This document shows, in pieces, positions 44,946 through 53,858 of a stretch of DNA of 64,000 nt. The notes under the pieces were generated by a model. That model was not told the origin of the DNA. It did no database searches and saw only the letters and a list, made by a program, of their open reading frames with translations. Source of the stretch: WHTI01 sp963756365 (lineage in GTDB: Bacteria > Actinomycetota > CADDZG01 > WHSQ01); assembly GCA_963756365.1 (NCBI GenBank), contig CAVWNF010000003.1, positions 1,798,001 through 1,862,000 on the forward strand. Direction: 5' to 3'. A program made the translations under genes and the position numbers. Numbering within the stretch: the first letter of the stretch is position 1; the number at the start of each line of letters is the position of its first letter.

Positions 44946-45695
44946 TCATCGGCCTTCGCTGAGCAGTGGACCAGACGACCATGGCGCCCTCTCGGTCTCG
45001 TGAGGGTCACCCAGCGCTCGCCCGGGGCTTGTCCGCGTGTCGTCCCACTCCCAGTCGAGTTCATCCTCGACCTCCAGCACGCCAGCGACGTTAGCCGTGA
45101 CCCTAAGAGTGATGTCGTGGGTCGATCGCCGGTCAGCGGTTCCTCGAAGAGTGACGCGGCCCTCATCTACATCGACCTCGAGCCCGATGAAGTTCTCCAT
45201 CCCGAGGGCTCCGATCGCTGCCTTAACCGAGGCACCCACCGCCTGATCTCCCCTGACCATCGAACGGACGAGATCCGAACGGGCGAGAACCCCCACGACG
45301 TAGCCGTTCCCATCTATGACGGGGAGGCGCCGGATGCCGTAGCGATCGATCCGCGCCGCGGCCACCCAGATCGAGTCATCGGGAGCAACCGTGATCACGT
45401 CCCTAGTCATGAAATAGCCAACCTCTGTCCGGTTCTCGTCTCGAGGTGTCCGTCCCTGCAATAGGTACAGGAGGGGGTCCAAGCGCACCGGAGCAGGTGA
45501 CAAGGGTGCCGGTGGCTCATACGCGGCGACGAGATCCGATTCGGACAGGATGCCGACGAGACGGCCTCGCTCAACGACGGGAGCTCCGCTGATGCGGTTG
45601 CTGAGGAATCTTGCACCCGCTGTTTGGATCGTGTCCGTGGGCCGTAGGGTCACGACCATGTGAGTCATGACATCTTGCACCTTCATCTGGTTCAT
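44946..45695 (-). CDS. CBS-pair and BON domain protein
   Basis: 249 aa. Two CBS motifs (VQDVMTHMVVTLRPTDT...VVERGRLVGILSESDLV; GYFMTRDVITVAPDDS...DGNGYVVGVLARSDLVR) would bind adenine nucleotides. A BON domain follows (VKAAIGALGMENFIGLEVDVDEGRVTLRGTAD), usually linked to membranes or stress. ATG 45695. It lies 21 bp upstream of the two-component genes on the same strand, where CBS proteins also occur in DevR-type regulons. Confidence 0.9.
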   Translation of the reverse strand: MNQMKVQDVMTHMVVTLRPTDTIQTAGARFLSNRISGAPVVERGRLVGILSESDLVAAYEPPAPLSPAPVRLDPLLYLLQGRTPRDENRTEVGYFMTRDVITVAPDDSIWVAAARIDRYGIRRLPVIDGNGYVVGVLARSDLVRSMVRGDQAVGASVKAAIGALGMENFIGLEVDVDEGRVTLRGTADRRSTHDITLRVTANVAGVLEVEDELDWEWDDTRTSPGRALGDPHETERAPWSSGPLLSEGR

Positions 45696-45799
45696 GACGT
45701 TCCCTTCGATCGGTGTGAGAACCCGATCCTCCCGAAAGGCTCGCCACCGCGTTAGGGCCGATCGTCACCTCACCCCAGGGCCCTGTGGCCCGCCAACGC

Positions 45800-46138
45800 C
45801 TACTTCTTCTTCTTGGGAGGCAACGAATCGGCGAAGGACGCTCCTCGTTCCACCCACTCCTCAAGGGACGCGTCGTCGTCTGTCGCCTGGGGCTCGACCA
45901 GGATGAAACCGGACATCGTTCGACCGGTGAAGTCCATAGGTTTGACATAGGGCCCCTTCATGAGCTCGTCCATGGCCTCGCGCCCTACCCGGACCAAGAG
46001 ATCGTCGTTCATGACTCCGACGCACATGTTCCCTTTGAGCATGAACGCGATCCCACCGAACATCTTCCGTTCGGTCAGCTCGACGCGATGCTCGAGGAGC
46101 TCTCGAATCCGGTCGGCCAGTTCCTCGCTGAACGCCAT
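45800..46138 (-). CDS. TfoX N-terminal domain protein
   Basis: 112 aa. Segments RKMFGGIAFMLKGNMCVGVMND, LLVRVG and GPYVKPMDFTGRTMSGFILVEP are those of the TfoX_N family; the C-terminal TfoX domain is absent and the protein ends in a Lys run. In many bacteria such proteins have no proven competence role. ATG 46138, ten bases after the carboxylase stop on the same strand. Confidence 0.92.
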   Translation of the reverse strand: MAFSEELADRIRELLEHRVELTERKMFGGIAFMLKGNMCVGVMNDDLLVRVGREAMDELMKGPYVKPMDFTGRTMSGFILVEPQATDDDASLEEWVERGASFADSLPPKKKK

Positions 46139-46148
46139 CCTCAGAGCC

Positions 46149-47747
46149 TCATACCGGCAGGACGCCGTGCTTGCGCCACGGTCGCTCGACCTTCTTGTTG
46201 ACCGACATCTGGAGGCCACGTGTGATCGTCGCCCGGGTGTCGGCCGGATCGATCAGGTCGTCGACGAACGACCACCCGGCGGCCACGTACGGACTGATCT
46301 GCTCGCGGATCATGCCGACCATGTTGTTGCGTGTCTCGTCCCGCTGATCCTCGGGCATCGCCTCGATCTGCTTGCGGAAGATGATGTTGACCGCCCCCTC
46401 CGGGCCCATGACCGAGATCTCGGCGGTCGGCCATCCGACGATGAGATCGGGTTCGAACGCGCGGCCGTTCATCACGTAGTAGCCGGCGCCGTATCCCTTG
46501 CGCAGCACGACGGTGATCTTCGGGACGGTCGCCTCCGACACCGCGAACAACATCTTGGCACCGTGACGGATGATCCCCTGCTTCTCGACCGCTGAGCCGA
46601 CCAGGAACCCCGGACAGTCCATGAGGAAGACAAGAGGGATATGGAAGGCGTCGCAGAGCCACACGAAGCGAGCCGCCTTATCGGCCGAGTTCACATCGAG
46701 TGCGCCGCCCAGGAACTTCGGCTGGTTGGCGACGATCCCGACGCTCTGGCCCCCGAAGCGCGCGAAGCCCGTCACCAGATTGCGCGCCCAGTCAGGCTTC
46801 ATGGGGAAGAAGTCGCCATCATCCACGATGGCATCGATGACCTTGTGGATGTCGTACGCCTGCCGCGGGTTGGCGGGAACGATGTCGTAGAGGTCCTCAC
46901 ATCTCCTATCGATCGGGTCCTCGGTCTCTTTGAGAGGCGACCGTTCGAGGTTGGACGAAGGAAAGTACGAGAGATAGTCCTTGATCGCATCGATGCACGC
47001 CTGATCGTCGGCCACTTCGCGGTCGGCAACCCCAGAGATCTTGTTGTGGACCTTCGAGCCACCCATGTCTTCTGCGGTGGTGTCCTCCCCCACCGCGGCC
47101 TTCACGAGATGTGGACCGGCCAGTGCCATGTTCGAGGTGCCCTGGACCATCGGGACGAAGTCTGCGAGACCCGGGATGTACGCCGTACCGGCCGCTCCCG
47201 GCCCCATCATGGCGGCGACCTGAGGGACAACGCCCGACATGATGACCTGCTCCTTGAAGAGGTCTCCGGTGCGAGCGAACATCGAGCCCGTCGCCTCTTG
47301 GATGCGAGCTCCAGCCGAGTCGATCAGCCAGACGAGCGGGATCCGTTCCTTGAGAGCAAGCTCGCGCATGCGAGTGGCTTTGAGTTCGGTGACCATGCCC
47401 ATCGACCCCGCCATGACCGTGAAGTCATACGCGATCACGACAACCTTGCGGCCATCAACGTTCCCAACGCCACACACGACACCGTCGGCGGGAGTGTGTT
47501 TCCCCTGCATCTGCGGCGACTGCGACTGGTGGTGTGCGAGAACACCCTGCTCGACGAACGTGCCTTCGTCGAAGAACCTATCGATACGCTCGCGCACCGT
47601 GAGTTTGTTCTGGGAGTGTTGGCGCTCGACCCTCTCGTCGCCACCCATCTTGGCGGCTTCGTCCTTGCGCCGCTGGAGTTCTTCTGCGACCCCCCGCATG
47701 TCGGGGCCCTCGTACGTGTAGGTCACCTGTGGACGGTCGTCACTCAC
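46149..47747 (-). CDS. Acyl-CoA carboxylase carboxyltransferase (beta) subunit
   Basis: 532 aa biotin-dependent carboxyltransferase of the propionyl-/methylcrotonyl-CoA type. Conserved segments are VRERIDRFFDEGTFVEQG, VVIAYDFTVMAGSMG, VWLIDSAGARIQE, GPGAAGTAYIPGLADFV, FLMDCPGFLVGSAVEK and KGYGAGYYVMNGRAFEPD. Needs a biotinylated alpha subunit, not in the window; the small biotin carrier at 39702 is a possible partner. GTG 47747 has AGGAGG four bases upstream. Confidence 0.94.
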   Translation of the reverse strand: MSDDRPQVTYTYEGPDMRGVAEELQRRKDEAAKMGGDERVERQHSQNKLTVRERIDRFFDEGTFVEQGVLAHHQSQSPQMQGKHTPADGVVCGVGNVDGRKVVVIAYDFTVMAGSMGMVTELKATRMRELALKERIPLVWLIDSAGARIQEATGSMFARTGDLFKEQVIMSGVVPQVAAMMGPGAAGTAYIPGLADFVPMVQGTSNMALAGPHLVKAAVGEDTTAEDMGGSKVHNKISGVADREVADDQACIDAIKDYLSYFPSSNLERSPLKETEDPIDRRCEDLYDIVPANPRQAYDIHKVIDAIVDDGDFFPMKPDWARNLVTGFARFGGQSVGIVANQPKFLGGALDVNSADKAARFVWLCDAFHIPLVFLMDCPGFLVGSAVEKQGIIRHGAKMLFAVSEATVPKITVVLRKGYGAGYYVMNGRAFEPDLIVGWPTAEISVMGPEGAVNIIFRKQIEAMPEDQRDETRNNMVGMIREQISPYVAAGWSFVDDLIDPADTRATITRGLQMSVNKKVERPWRKHGVLPV

Positions 47748-47817
47748 GGTGCCTCCTGATGGCCCTTCGCCGGCTACTACGCCGAAGTCTGCCCGGGCTC
47801 GTCCCGCCTAACTTACT

Positions 47818-48591
47818 TCACCGGTTCTTCCACTCTGGGGGTCGCTTCTGGAAGAACGCGGAGATGCCCTCGATCGTGTCTTCCGACTGGAGTGCGACGC
47901 TCAGCATCCCAGCGAGATAGTCGAGGGCTGCATCGAAGGTCTGATCCTCGGCGTTGTAGAACGAGTTCTTCCCGAGCTTGAGGATCAAGGAACTCTTGCC
48001 CGCGACCTCGGTAGCCAATTCGGTCGTTGCTGCGTCTAGTTCAGAACGCGCCACGACCCGGTTCACGAAGCCGAAACGCTCACCCTCGGAGGCAGGTATC
48101 CGTTTGCCGGTGAGCATCAGATCGAGAGCGACCTTGCGGGGAAGATCGCGGGCAACGACCGCGGTGATCATGAACGGCCACAAGCCCAGACTGACCTCGG
48201 GCATGCCCAATTCGGCCTCGTCGCAGGCCACGACCAGATCGCACGCGAGCATCAAACCGAATCCACCAGCCAGGGCATGACCATTCACCTTGGCGACTAT
48301 GGGCAGTCTCGAAGCGCGCATCTGGGCGAACAACTGACCGACCTCGCTCCGGATGAAGTGCTGCTGAACGGCCCCCTCGGACGACATCCCACCGAGGTCG
48401 CCGCCTGCGCAGAAAGCCTTGTCGCCAGCCCCGGTCAGAACGACGACCTTCACGGCCTCGTCGCCGTCGGCTTCTGTCAGGAAAGAAGAGATCTCCCGAA
48501 CGACATCACCGTTGATCGCGTTCCTCTTGTCGGGCCGATCGATCGTGATCGTGGCGATGGGACCCGAAACGTCATAAGCGACGTCGGTCAA
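47818..48591 (-). CDS. Enoyl-CoA hydratase/isomerase
   Basis: 257 aa crotonase: TITIDRPDKRNAINGDVV, GAGDKAFCAGGDLGGMS and VNGHALAGGFGLMLACDLVVA form the oxyanion hole, and GMPEVSLGLWPFMITAV carries the catalytic Glu position. Start TTG 48591 overlaps the upstream stop (TTGA). With the carboxyltransferase 70 bp downstream it suggests acyl-CoA or branched-chain amino acid degradation. Confidence 0.92.
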   Translation of the reverse strand: MTDVAYDVSGPIATITIDRPDKRNAINGDVVREISSFLTEADGDEAVKVVVLTGAGDKAFCAGGDLGGMSSEGAVQQHFIRSEVGQLFAQMRASRLPIVAKVNGHALAGGFGLMLACDLVVACDEAELGMPEVSLGLWPFMITAVVARDLPRKVALDLMLTGKRIPASEGERFGFVNRVVARSELDAATTELATEVAGKSSLILKLGKNSFYNAEDQTFDAALDYLAGMLSVALQSEDTIEGISAFFQKRPPEWKNR

Positions 48592-49217
48592 TCGTGACCT
48601 GACCTCAGGATGTCGAGTACCGCGCGAGCGTCGTCATCTTCGATCGGGGTCGGGGCCGCGTTAGGCGACCGATCGCCTCCCAGCGCCCGGCGCATGTTCT
48701 CCTCCGCGCGCTTCAGCGTCTCTTCGGCGGCACGTAGGCGAACACGCACATCGTTCTCGCGTTCATTAGCCCGCTCGAGTTCTGCCTCGAGCTCTTCGAT
48801 GCGCTGAGCCTGGTGCTGGCTGGCGGACGCGAACGCCTCTACCTGAGCGGTTCGCAGGCCATCGTCGCGCGACAACTCGAGCAGACGGTCGACCACCGAC
48901 CTGCCGATATCGTCATAGTTGATCCGGGTGGACCTCTTCGCGGCCCGGCTCGGAAGGCGCGCTTCGGCATCTTCGATCGTGAGCGGGTCGGTAGACGTGA
49001 TGTTGATGATCGTGTTGCGACCTCGGCGGCCACGCTGCACGACATCTATGCGCCCGGATGACTCGAGAAGTTTCACGGCTTCGGCAGATCTAACGGAGTT
49101 GAGTCCAGCGTCTGCAGACACTTCACGCAGCCGCCCCTCGAACCGTGTGCCTTCGGCTTCCTTCTGCAGGCCACCGAGAAGGTTGTTAGCAAGGATATGC
49201 AGATTGGTACGTGCCAC
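48588..49217 (-). CDS. Winged-helix/coiled-coil regulator-like protein
   Basis: 209 aa. The first about 75 residues look like a winged helix (LREVSADAGLNSVRSAEAVKLLESSGRIDVVQRGRRGRNT). A spacer follows, then a long coiled coil (QRIEELEAELERANERENDVRVRLRAAEETLKRAEENMRR). No family name is certain. GTG 49217 is favoured (VARTNLHILANNLLGGL); an in-frame TTG at 49271 is possible. It is cotranscribed with the enoyl-CoA hydratase. Confidence 0.65.
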   Translation of the reverse strand: MARTNLHILANNLLGGLQKEAEGTRFEGRLREVSADAGLNSVRSAEAVKLLESSGRIDVVQRGRRGRNTIINITSTDPLTIEDAEARLPSRAAKRSTRINYDDIGRSVVDRLLELSRDDGLRTAQVEAFASASQHQAQRIEELEAELERANERENDVRVRLRAAEETLKRAEENMRRALGGDRSPNAAPTPIEDDDARAVLDILRSGHD

Positions 49218-49300
49218 AGTCGGAACCAGCCTCAGGGTTGGGGGATAGGTTGCTCTGCATCGTACCCGCAACGCCGGATCAAGGAACGTACACCTGTAAC

Positions 49301-49546
49301 CTACTGGTTGGTTTCTGGGCCCTCGAAGAGCGCGGTGACCTTGGACCTCAGGTGATCGGGGCAGGGGGATGAACCTCGCAATCGTGAGATGAGGTTCTTG
49401 ACTTCACGTTCCATCCCCAACCGCTCGAAGCACGGGGCACATTCATGCAGGTGCGCCTCTATCTCGTCCTTGCGCGCGGTCGGTACCGTTTCGCCGTCGA
49501 GGATCTGGACAGCGATCTCGAGCGTCTCCCTACATTTCTCTTTCAT
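49301..49546 (-). CDS. rsrA: RsrA-type zinc anti-sigma factor
   Basis: 81 aa. The ZAS motif HLHECAPC (HxxxCxxC) plus an N-terminal Cys ([10 protein letters not shown]) form the redox-sensitive Zn site. In Streptomyces, disulfide stress releases SigR from RsrA. ATG 49546 overlaps the sigma gene stop (ATGA). It ends with [13 protein letters not shown]. Assignment rests on motif plus the adjacent sigR. Confidence 0.92.
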   Translation of the reverse strand: MKEKCRETLEIAVQILDGETVPTARKDEIEAHLHECAPCFERLGMEREVKNLISRLRGSSPCPDHLRSKVTALFEGPETNQ

Positions 49547-50178
49547 GTCTTCGGTTCCATCGTCTGTTCCCCCGTAGCGCTCGCCTGTGGACCCTTCACG
49601 ATCCCTCGGTCTCGGGCTATGTCCCACAACCTCTTCTGGAGAGCTTTTCTTCCCCGGTGCAAGCGAGACATCACCGTTCCCATCGGCACGTCCATGATCT
49701 CGGCCATCTCGGCGTAGGAGAAGCCCTCAACGTCCGATAGAACGACCGCCAGTCTGAATTGCTCGGGGAGGTCGTCGATCGCGTCGATGATGTCCGAATC
49801 CACCAAGCCGTCGAGAACGATCGTCTCCGGCGTGGCGGAGAACTGGGGATCGTGGTCCTTCAGCTCCTGGTAGAGGTCGAAGTCCTCGACCTCGTCCTGG
49901 CTCACCTTCTGTGGCTCGCGCTGCTTCTTCCGATAGGTATTGATGTAGGCGTTCGTCATGATGCGGAACAACCACGCCTTGAGGTTCGTGCCCGCCTCGA
50001 AGCGATCGAAGGAACGGTAAGCCCGCAGCATCGTTTCTTGGATCAGGTCCTCGGCGTCCGCGGGATTGCGCGTCATCCGCAAAGCACCGCCGTACAGCGA
50101 GTCTAAGAGGGGGAGGGCGTCATCTTGGAACCGTCGCTTGTCATCCTCGGTCAGCTCGGCCGGCTCTCTTTTAGCCAC
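49543..50178 (-). CDS. sigR: ECF sigma factor SigR/SigH (thiol-oxidative stress)
   Basis: 211 aa group IV sigma factor. Region 2 is [34 protein letters not shown] and [21 protein letters not shown], region 4 is [42 protein letters not shown]. The linker [19 protein letters not shown] is typical of SigR. It overlaps ddl upstream by eight bases and rsrA downstream by four, so wall synthesis and thiol stress genes are translationally linked. Confidence 0.94.
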   Translation of the reverse strand: MAKREPAELTEDDKRRFQDDALPLLDSLYGGALRMTRNPADAEDLIQETMLRAYRSFDRFEAGTNLKAWLFRIMTNAYINTYRKKQREPQKVSQDEVEDFDLYQELKDHDPQFSATPETIVLDGLVDSDIIDAIDDLPEQFRLAVVLSDVEGFSYAEMAEIMDVPMGTVMSRLHRGRKALQKRLWDIARDRGIVKGPQASATGEQTMEPKT

Positions 50179-51376
50179 CTACTTTCGAACCCCCATCCTT
50201 GTCGAGCATCCCTGAATCGAACGTGAACATGAGCTCGGCACGCTCGCGGTGAGCGACGAAGGCTATCTCGATCATCTGGCTAAGCAGCTGCCGGAAAGAC
50301 GTTCCCGCTGCTTCCCAGAGATAGAACGCGAACGATCCCGGGACCGTGTTGATCTCCATGACCCAGGTCTGGCCCGAGGCCTCATCGACGAATGCGTCGA
50401 CGCGTGCGACGCCGGCTGCATCCACTGCCCTGAATGCCTGCACCGCGTTGTCCTGGACCTCTTTGGTCAGAGCGTCCGAGATGGGGGCCGGGATCCGCCT
50501 GTCGGACGACGCCATCCCCTCGCCCTTGGTGCCAGACGAAGCGCTTCGAGACTTGCCACCATCCTTCGCCCCGCGCAGGTACTTGTCGGAGAAGGTAAGG
50601 AACTCCTCCGCCGCCACTGGTTGTTCGCACACCGAGGGTCGGTCCTCGGCACCAGGCCCCCCTAGAACCGCGCAGTTGACCTCGATGCAGCCTTCCATCG
50701 CTCGTTCAACCAAGACCTTCATGTCGTAGCGACGGGCGACATCCAATGCAGCGATCAACGCATCCCGGTCGCGCGCTTTGCCGATGCCCACGCTCGAACC
50801 GAGTCGGGCTGGCTTCACGAATACCGGATAGCCGAGGGTCTTCTCGATCTCTGACAACGCCTTCTCTGGATCGGAGTCGTATGCCCGCACCCGAACGAGC
50901 ACATGGTCCACGACGGGAAGCCCGGCCGCGCTGAACACAGCCTTCATTGCGACCTTGTCCATCCCGATCGCAGAGGCCCCGGCCGAGGAGCCCGCGTAAG
51001 GGATGTCTGCAAGCTCCAGAAGTCCCTGCAGCGTTCCGTCCTCCCCGAACGTTCCGTGTATCGCTGGGATCACGACATCGAGCTCGATCTTGCGCGCTCC
51101 CTTGAGCCGTCCCCCGGGCGCCATCAGGCCCCCGTAACCAGCGATCGGAGGGATGAACGCCTCCTCACCAACCTCGCTCCACCGCTTCTGCTTGAAAACG
51201 TCGAGATCGTTGAGGCCGGGCGCGGATAACCACGCGCCCTCTCTCGTCACGTAGATGGGGATCACTTCATGATCCTCGGAGAGGGCGGCCATCACCTGAT
51301 GGGCGGTGACGATCGACACATCGTGTTCGACCGATCTCCCGCCGAAGACGACGCCGACCTTGAGCCTGGATGCCAT
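50171..51376 (-). CDS. ddl: D-alanine-D-alanine ligase
   Basis: ATP-grasp ligase (401 aa) making D-Ala-D-Ala for peptidoglycan. It has [71 protein letters not shown] and the closing [21 protein letters not shown] (the usual NT-PG-T). The loop between about 240 and 295 has an inserted Ser/Gly/Lys-rich segment ([17 protein letters not shown]). Next to murF, the following enzyme in the pathway. Upstream lie two hairpin repeats. Confidence 0.94.
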   Translation of the reverse strand: MASRLKVGVVFGGRSVEHDVSIVTAHQVMAALSEDHEVIPIYVTREGAWLSAPGLNDLDVFKQKRWSEVGEEAFIPPIAGYGGLMAPGGRLKGARKIELDVVIPAIHGTFGEDGTLQGLLELADIPYAGSSAGASAIGMDKVAMKAVFSAAGLPVVDHVLVRVRAYDSDPEKALSEIEKTLGYPVFVKPARLGSSVGIGKARDRDALIAALDVARRYDMKVLVERAMEGCIEVNCAVLGGPGAEDRPSVCEQPVAAEEFLTFSDKYLRGAKDGGKSRSASSGTKGEGMASSDRRIPAPISDALTKEVQDNAVQAFRAVDAAGVARVDAFVDEASGQTWVMEINTVPGSFAFYLWEAAGTSFRQLLSQMIEIAFVAHRERAELMFTFDSGMLDKDGGSKVGG

Positions 51377-51408
51377 AGGGCAGGCAGTCTACCGGCCCCC
51401 CCGGCAGC

Positions 51409-51454
51409 TCTCGGCGTGAAATCGGACCCCGGGTGGCCGGAAACACGCCGAGAG
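51409..51454. repeat. 46-bp palindromic repeat, copy 1
   Basis: Begins tctcggcgtg and ends cacgccgaga(g), so it can form a 10-bp stem around a GC-rich interior (ccccgggtggccgg). It differs from copy 2 at one base. Located between murF and ddl. Confidence 0.9.
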
Positions 51455-51480
51455 TTGCACGACTCGAACGCCCTTGAAGG

Positions 51481-51526
51481 TCTCGGCGTGAGATCGGACC
51501 CCGGGTGGCCGGAAACACGCCGAGAG
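51481..51526. repeat. 46-bp palindromic repeat, copy 2
   Basis: Same orientation as copy 1, starting 72 bp later, one base different, ending two bases before the murF stop codon. A transcript from murF into ddl would carry two identical hairpins in a row; neither is followed by a T-run, so they are not typical terminators. Confidence 0.9.
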
Positions 51527-51527
51527 G

Positions 51528-53051
51528 CTAGCCCTCTAGTTGGTCAGGGAGGTCGTTCTCGAACAGGACCACGTCACCGGGGCCGAGGAGGGTACCGAGC
51601 CGTGCGGTCGCCTGGGCCAGAGAGTCGAAGGTTTCGACCTCAGCGCGGCTCCCGGACGCACCTTCGAGGATCGCAGCTCGGTTCACCGATGCAACGACCA
51701 GAAGATGGTCGGCGACGGCTCCGGCGTTCTCGCCGAACGATCGGTTGGCCTCAGCTTGCAGTTCGCCGAGTTCGATGATGCCGGGGGTGACGACCACCTT
51801 GCGGCGACCCTCGATCTGATCGAGCACTTCGAGGGCCGCTGCCGCACCCTCAGGGTTCGAGTTGTAGGCATCGTCGATCACGGTCACTCCGCCCGCCCCC
51901 CGGATCAACTGGAGGCGGTGCTCGACCGGCTCGAGAGAGGCTGCCGCTGCCGCGATCTCGGCGAGCGAGCGGCCCATCAGCCGGGCCACCGCCGCCCCGG
52001 CAAGTACATGCCCTACCGAGTGCCGTCCCAGGAGCCCCGTGGCCACCTCGACGGTCTCACCGCCCGCCACCAACACGAAGGAAGTGCCCTCGGAGGTGAA
52101 CCTGATATCCCGTGCCGTTACATCCGGACGGCCGTCTGGCTCGATGCCGTACCTCACCACTTCGACATGGGAGGTTCCATCGGCAAGCATCCGGACATCG
52201 AGGTCATCGACGTTCATCACCGCCGTGCCGCCCTCGGGCAGATCGCGCACGACCTCGTACTTGGCCCGGCGGATAGCGTCCATCGACCCGAACCGTTCGA
52301 GGTGAGCGGGTCCGATCGCGGTCAGCACCCCGACGCGTGGTTCGACGAACGCCATCAACTCCGCGATCTCGCCCTCGTGATACGCACCCATCTCGACGAC
52401 GAAGTACCTGTGCGAGGGCTCGAGGTTCTCGTTGATCGTCCGGCACACGCCGAGCGGAGTATTGAACGAACCGGGCGTTGCGAGTGCGGAGCCTGGCTCA
52501 CCGATCAACTTCTCGATCGCGAACTTGGTCGATGTCTTCCCGAACGAACCGGTGACTCCCACGACTTCGGGGCCGAAGTCGACCAATCGGGATCGAGCGG
52601 CTGACAGGAACCGACCGTTGATCATGTTCTGGATCGGAGACATCAAGATGTCACCGAGCACAAGCACGCGAGGCGTGAAGTAGTAGATCGCCGCAGTCAT
52701 CACGACCCAGGTGACGACGTCGAGCGGCCAGCCCCCGAGTCCGATGTGGACGACACCAGACGGGATCAGGATCAAGAGGGGCGTGATGATCGCGGTCGTC
52801 CACAAGATCCGTCGCGCCCGACCGGTCATCACCAGTGGCTTCTTCGTGCCGACGTCGCCTAAGAATCGCGCGCGCTGAGGGTTGCCTCGGCACCACTCTA
52901 GGAAGCGAGCGCGCTTGTAGCCCTCCTGCTGGAAGACCTGGAGGGCGCGCTTGTACCGGAAGAACTGGAACACCGAAAAGGCTGGGATCAGCCCGTAGAT
53001 GATCGTGCGGAGCACGATCGTGTAGCCGGAGAAGGGATCCGCCCGGTTCAC
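51528..53051 (-). CDS. murF: MurF-type Mur ligase with N-terminal membrane segment
   Basis: 507 aa. The C-terminal about 370 residues are the Mur ligase middle and C-terminal domains: P-loop GVTGSFGKTSTKFAIEKLI, VVEMGAYHEGEIAEL, GPAHLERFGSMDAI and VIDDAYNSNPEGAAAALEVL, which fit MurF (D-Ala-D-Ala addition to UDP-MurNAc-tripeptide). The usual N-terminal uridine-binding domain is replaced by about 135 residues with three or four hydrophobic helices (IVLRTIIYGLIPAFSVFQFF; IITPLLILIPSGVVHIGLGG; VVTWVVMTAAIYYF). Function is inferred from ddl next door; acting on a different substrate is possible. GTG 53051 overlaps the hydrolase stop. Confidence 0.82.
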   Translation of the reverse strand: MNRADPFSGYTIVLRTIIYGLIPAFSVFQFFRYKRALQVFQQEGYKRARFLEWCRGNPQRARFLGDVGTKKPLVMTGRARRILWTTAIITPLLILIPSGVVHIGLGGWPLDVVTWVVMTAAIYYFTPRVLVLGDILMSPIQNMINGRFLSAARSRLVDFGPEVVGVTGSFGKTSTKFAIEKLIGEPGSALATPGSFNTPLGVCRTINENLEPSHRYFVVEMGAYHEGEIAELMAFVEPRVGVLTAIGPAHLERFGSMDAIRRAKYEVVRDLPEGGTAVMNVDDLDVRMLADGTSHVEVVRYGIEPDGRPDVTARDIRFTSEGTSFVLVAGGETVEVATGLLGRHSVGHVLAGAAVARLMGRSLAEIAAAAASLEPVEHRLQLIRGAGGVTVIDDAYNSNPEGAAAALEVLDQIEGRRKVVVTPGIIELGELQAEANRSFGENAGAVADHLLVVASVNRAAILEGASGSRAEVETFDSLAQATARLGTLLGPGDVVLFENDLPDQLEG

Positions 53052-53818
53052 GACGCCGCGGGGGTGAGGAAGTGGTTCACGACCCGACAGAAGCGGTCTG
53101 GCTCATCGAGGTAGGCGAAATGCCCGGCACCCTCGAACAACACGAGGCCCGAGTCCTTGATCAGAGACTCCATCTTGCGCCCATGTGCCACCGGGACGGC
53201 GTCGTCTTCTGTCCCCCAGATCAACAAGGATGACGCCTGGATCCGTGGCAGCAGAGGCGCGAGGTCTTCGTTGACGACCTTCACGAGGATCGGACGCATC
53301 CCACCGGCGTTCTTGTAGTCATCGGACTGGATCTTTGCGTAGACAGCATCCCTGACCGTCCTGCCGACGGGGCCGAGCGAGCCGGCGAAGCGGGCGCTCT
53401 TCGAGACGAACCTTTTCCCTCGTGCCTTCAGCGACGGAGGGGTTCGCAGGCCCGATGCGCCCTGCGCCACGAGTTTGCCAACGAGGTCCTGGTGCGTGGC
53501 CGCGAGATAGAGCGACGTCTTCGCCCCGAAAGAGTGTCCGACGAATGCTGCCCTCGTGATGCCCATCTCGGCCAGCGAATCCCTCACGAACGCCGCGTAA
53601 TCGGGCGTTCCCCACACGCCTTTTGGGATCGGGGACTCTCCGAAGCCGGGAAGGTCGAACGCGACCACCCGATGTGCGGATCGGAGGCATTCGATAACCG
53701 GCATCATCGACTCGATGCGCCCGCCCCAACCGTGAAGGACCACCACGGGAGGGCCTTCGCCAGCGTCGTAGACACGGGCCTCTTGGCCACCTGTGTGCAC
53801 GGTCTGAAAGGTATCCAC
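53048..53818 (-). CDS. Alpha/beta-fold hydrolase
   Basis: 256 aa. It has the oxyanion-hole VVLHGWGGRIESM, nucleophile elbow AAFVGHSFGAKTSLYLA, acid-containing LLIWGTEDDAVPVAHG and catalytic His in FEGAGHFAYLDEPDRF. Substrate not predictable. GTG 53818 (VDTFQTVHTGGQEARVYDAG) is preferred; longer starts would overlap the GGDEF gene. Overlaps murF by four bases (GTGA). Confidence 0.88.
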   Translation of the reverse strand: MDTFQTVHTGGQEARVYDAGEGPPVVVLHGWGGRIESMMPVIECLRSAHRVVAFDLPGFGESPIPKGVWGTPDYAAFVRDSLAEMGITRAAFVGHSFGAKTSLYLAATHQDLVGKLVAQGASGLRTPPSLKARGKRFVSKSARFAGSLGPVGRTVRDAVYAKIQSDDYKNAGGMRPILVKVVNEDLAPLLPRIQASSLLIWGTEDDAVPVAHGRKMESLIKDSGLVLFEGAGHFAYLDEPDRFCRVVNHFLTPAAS

Positions 53819-53858
53819 GGGGGAGCAGTATCGCCCCAATCCGCTGATCGGTGTGACG

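Noticed and set aside
51409..51526. Short CRISPR array
   Set aside because: Only two copies with one 26-bp spacer, a long 46-bp unit and no cas genes.
52293..52303. SOS-like CGAACCGTTCG
   Set aside because: Spacer is one base instead of four and the site is inside murF.
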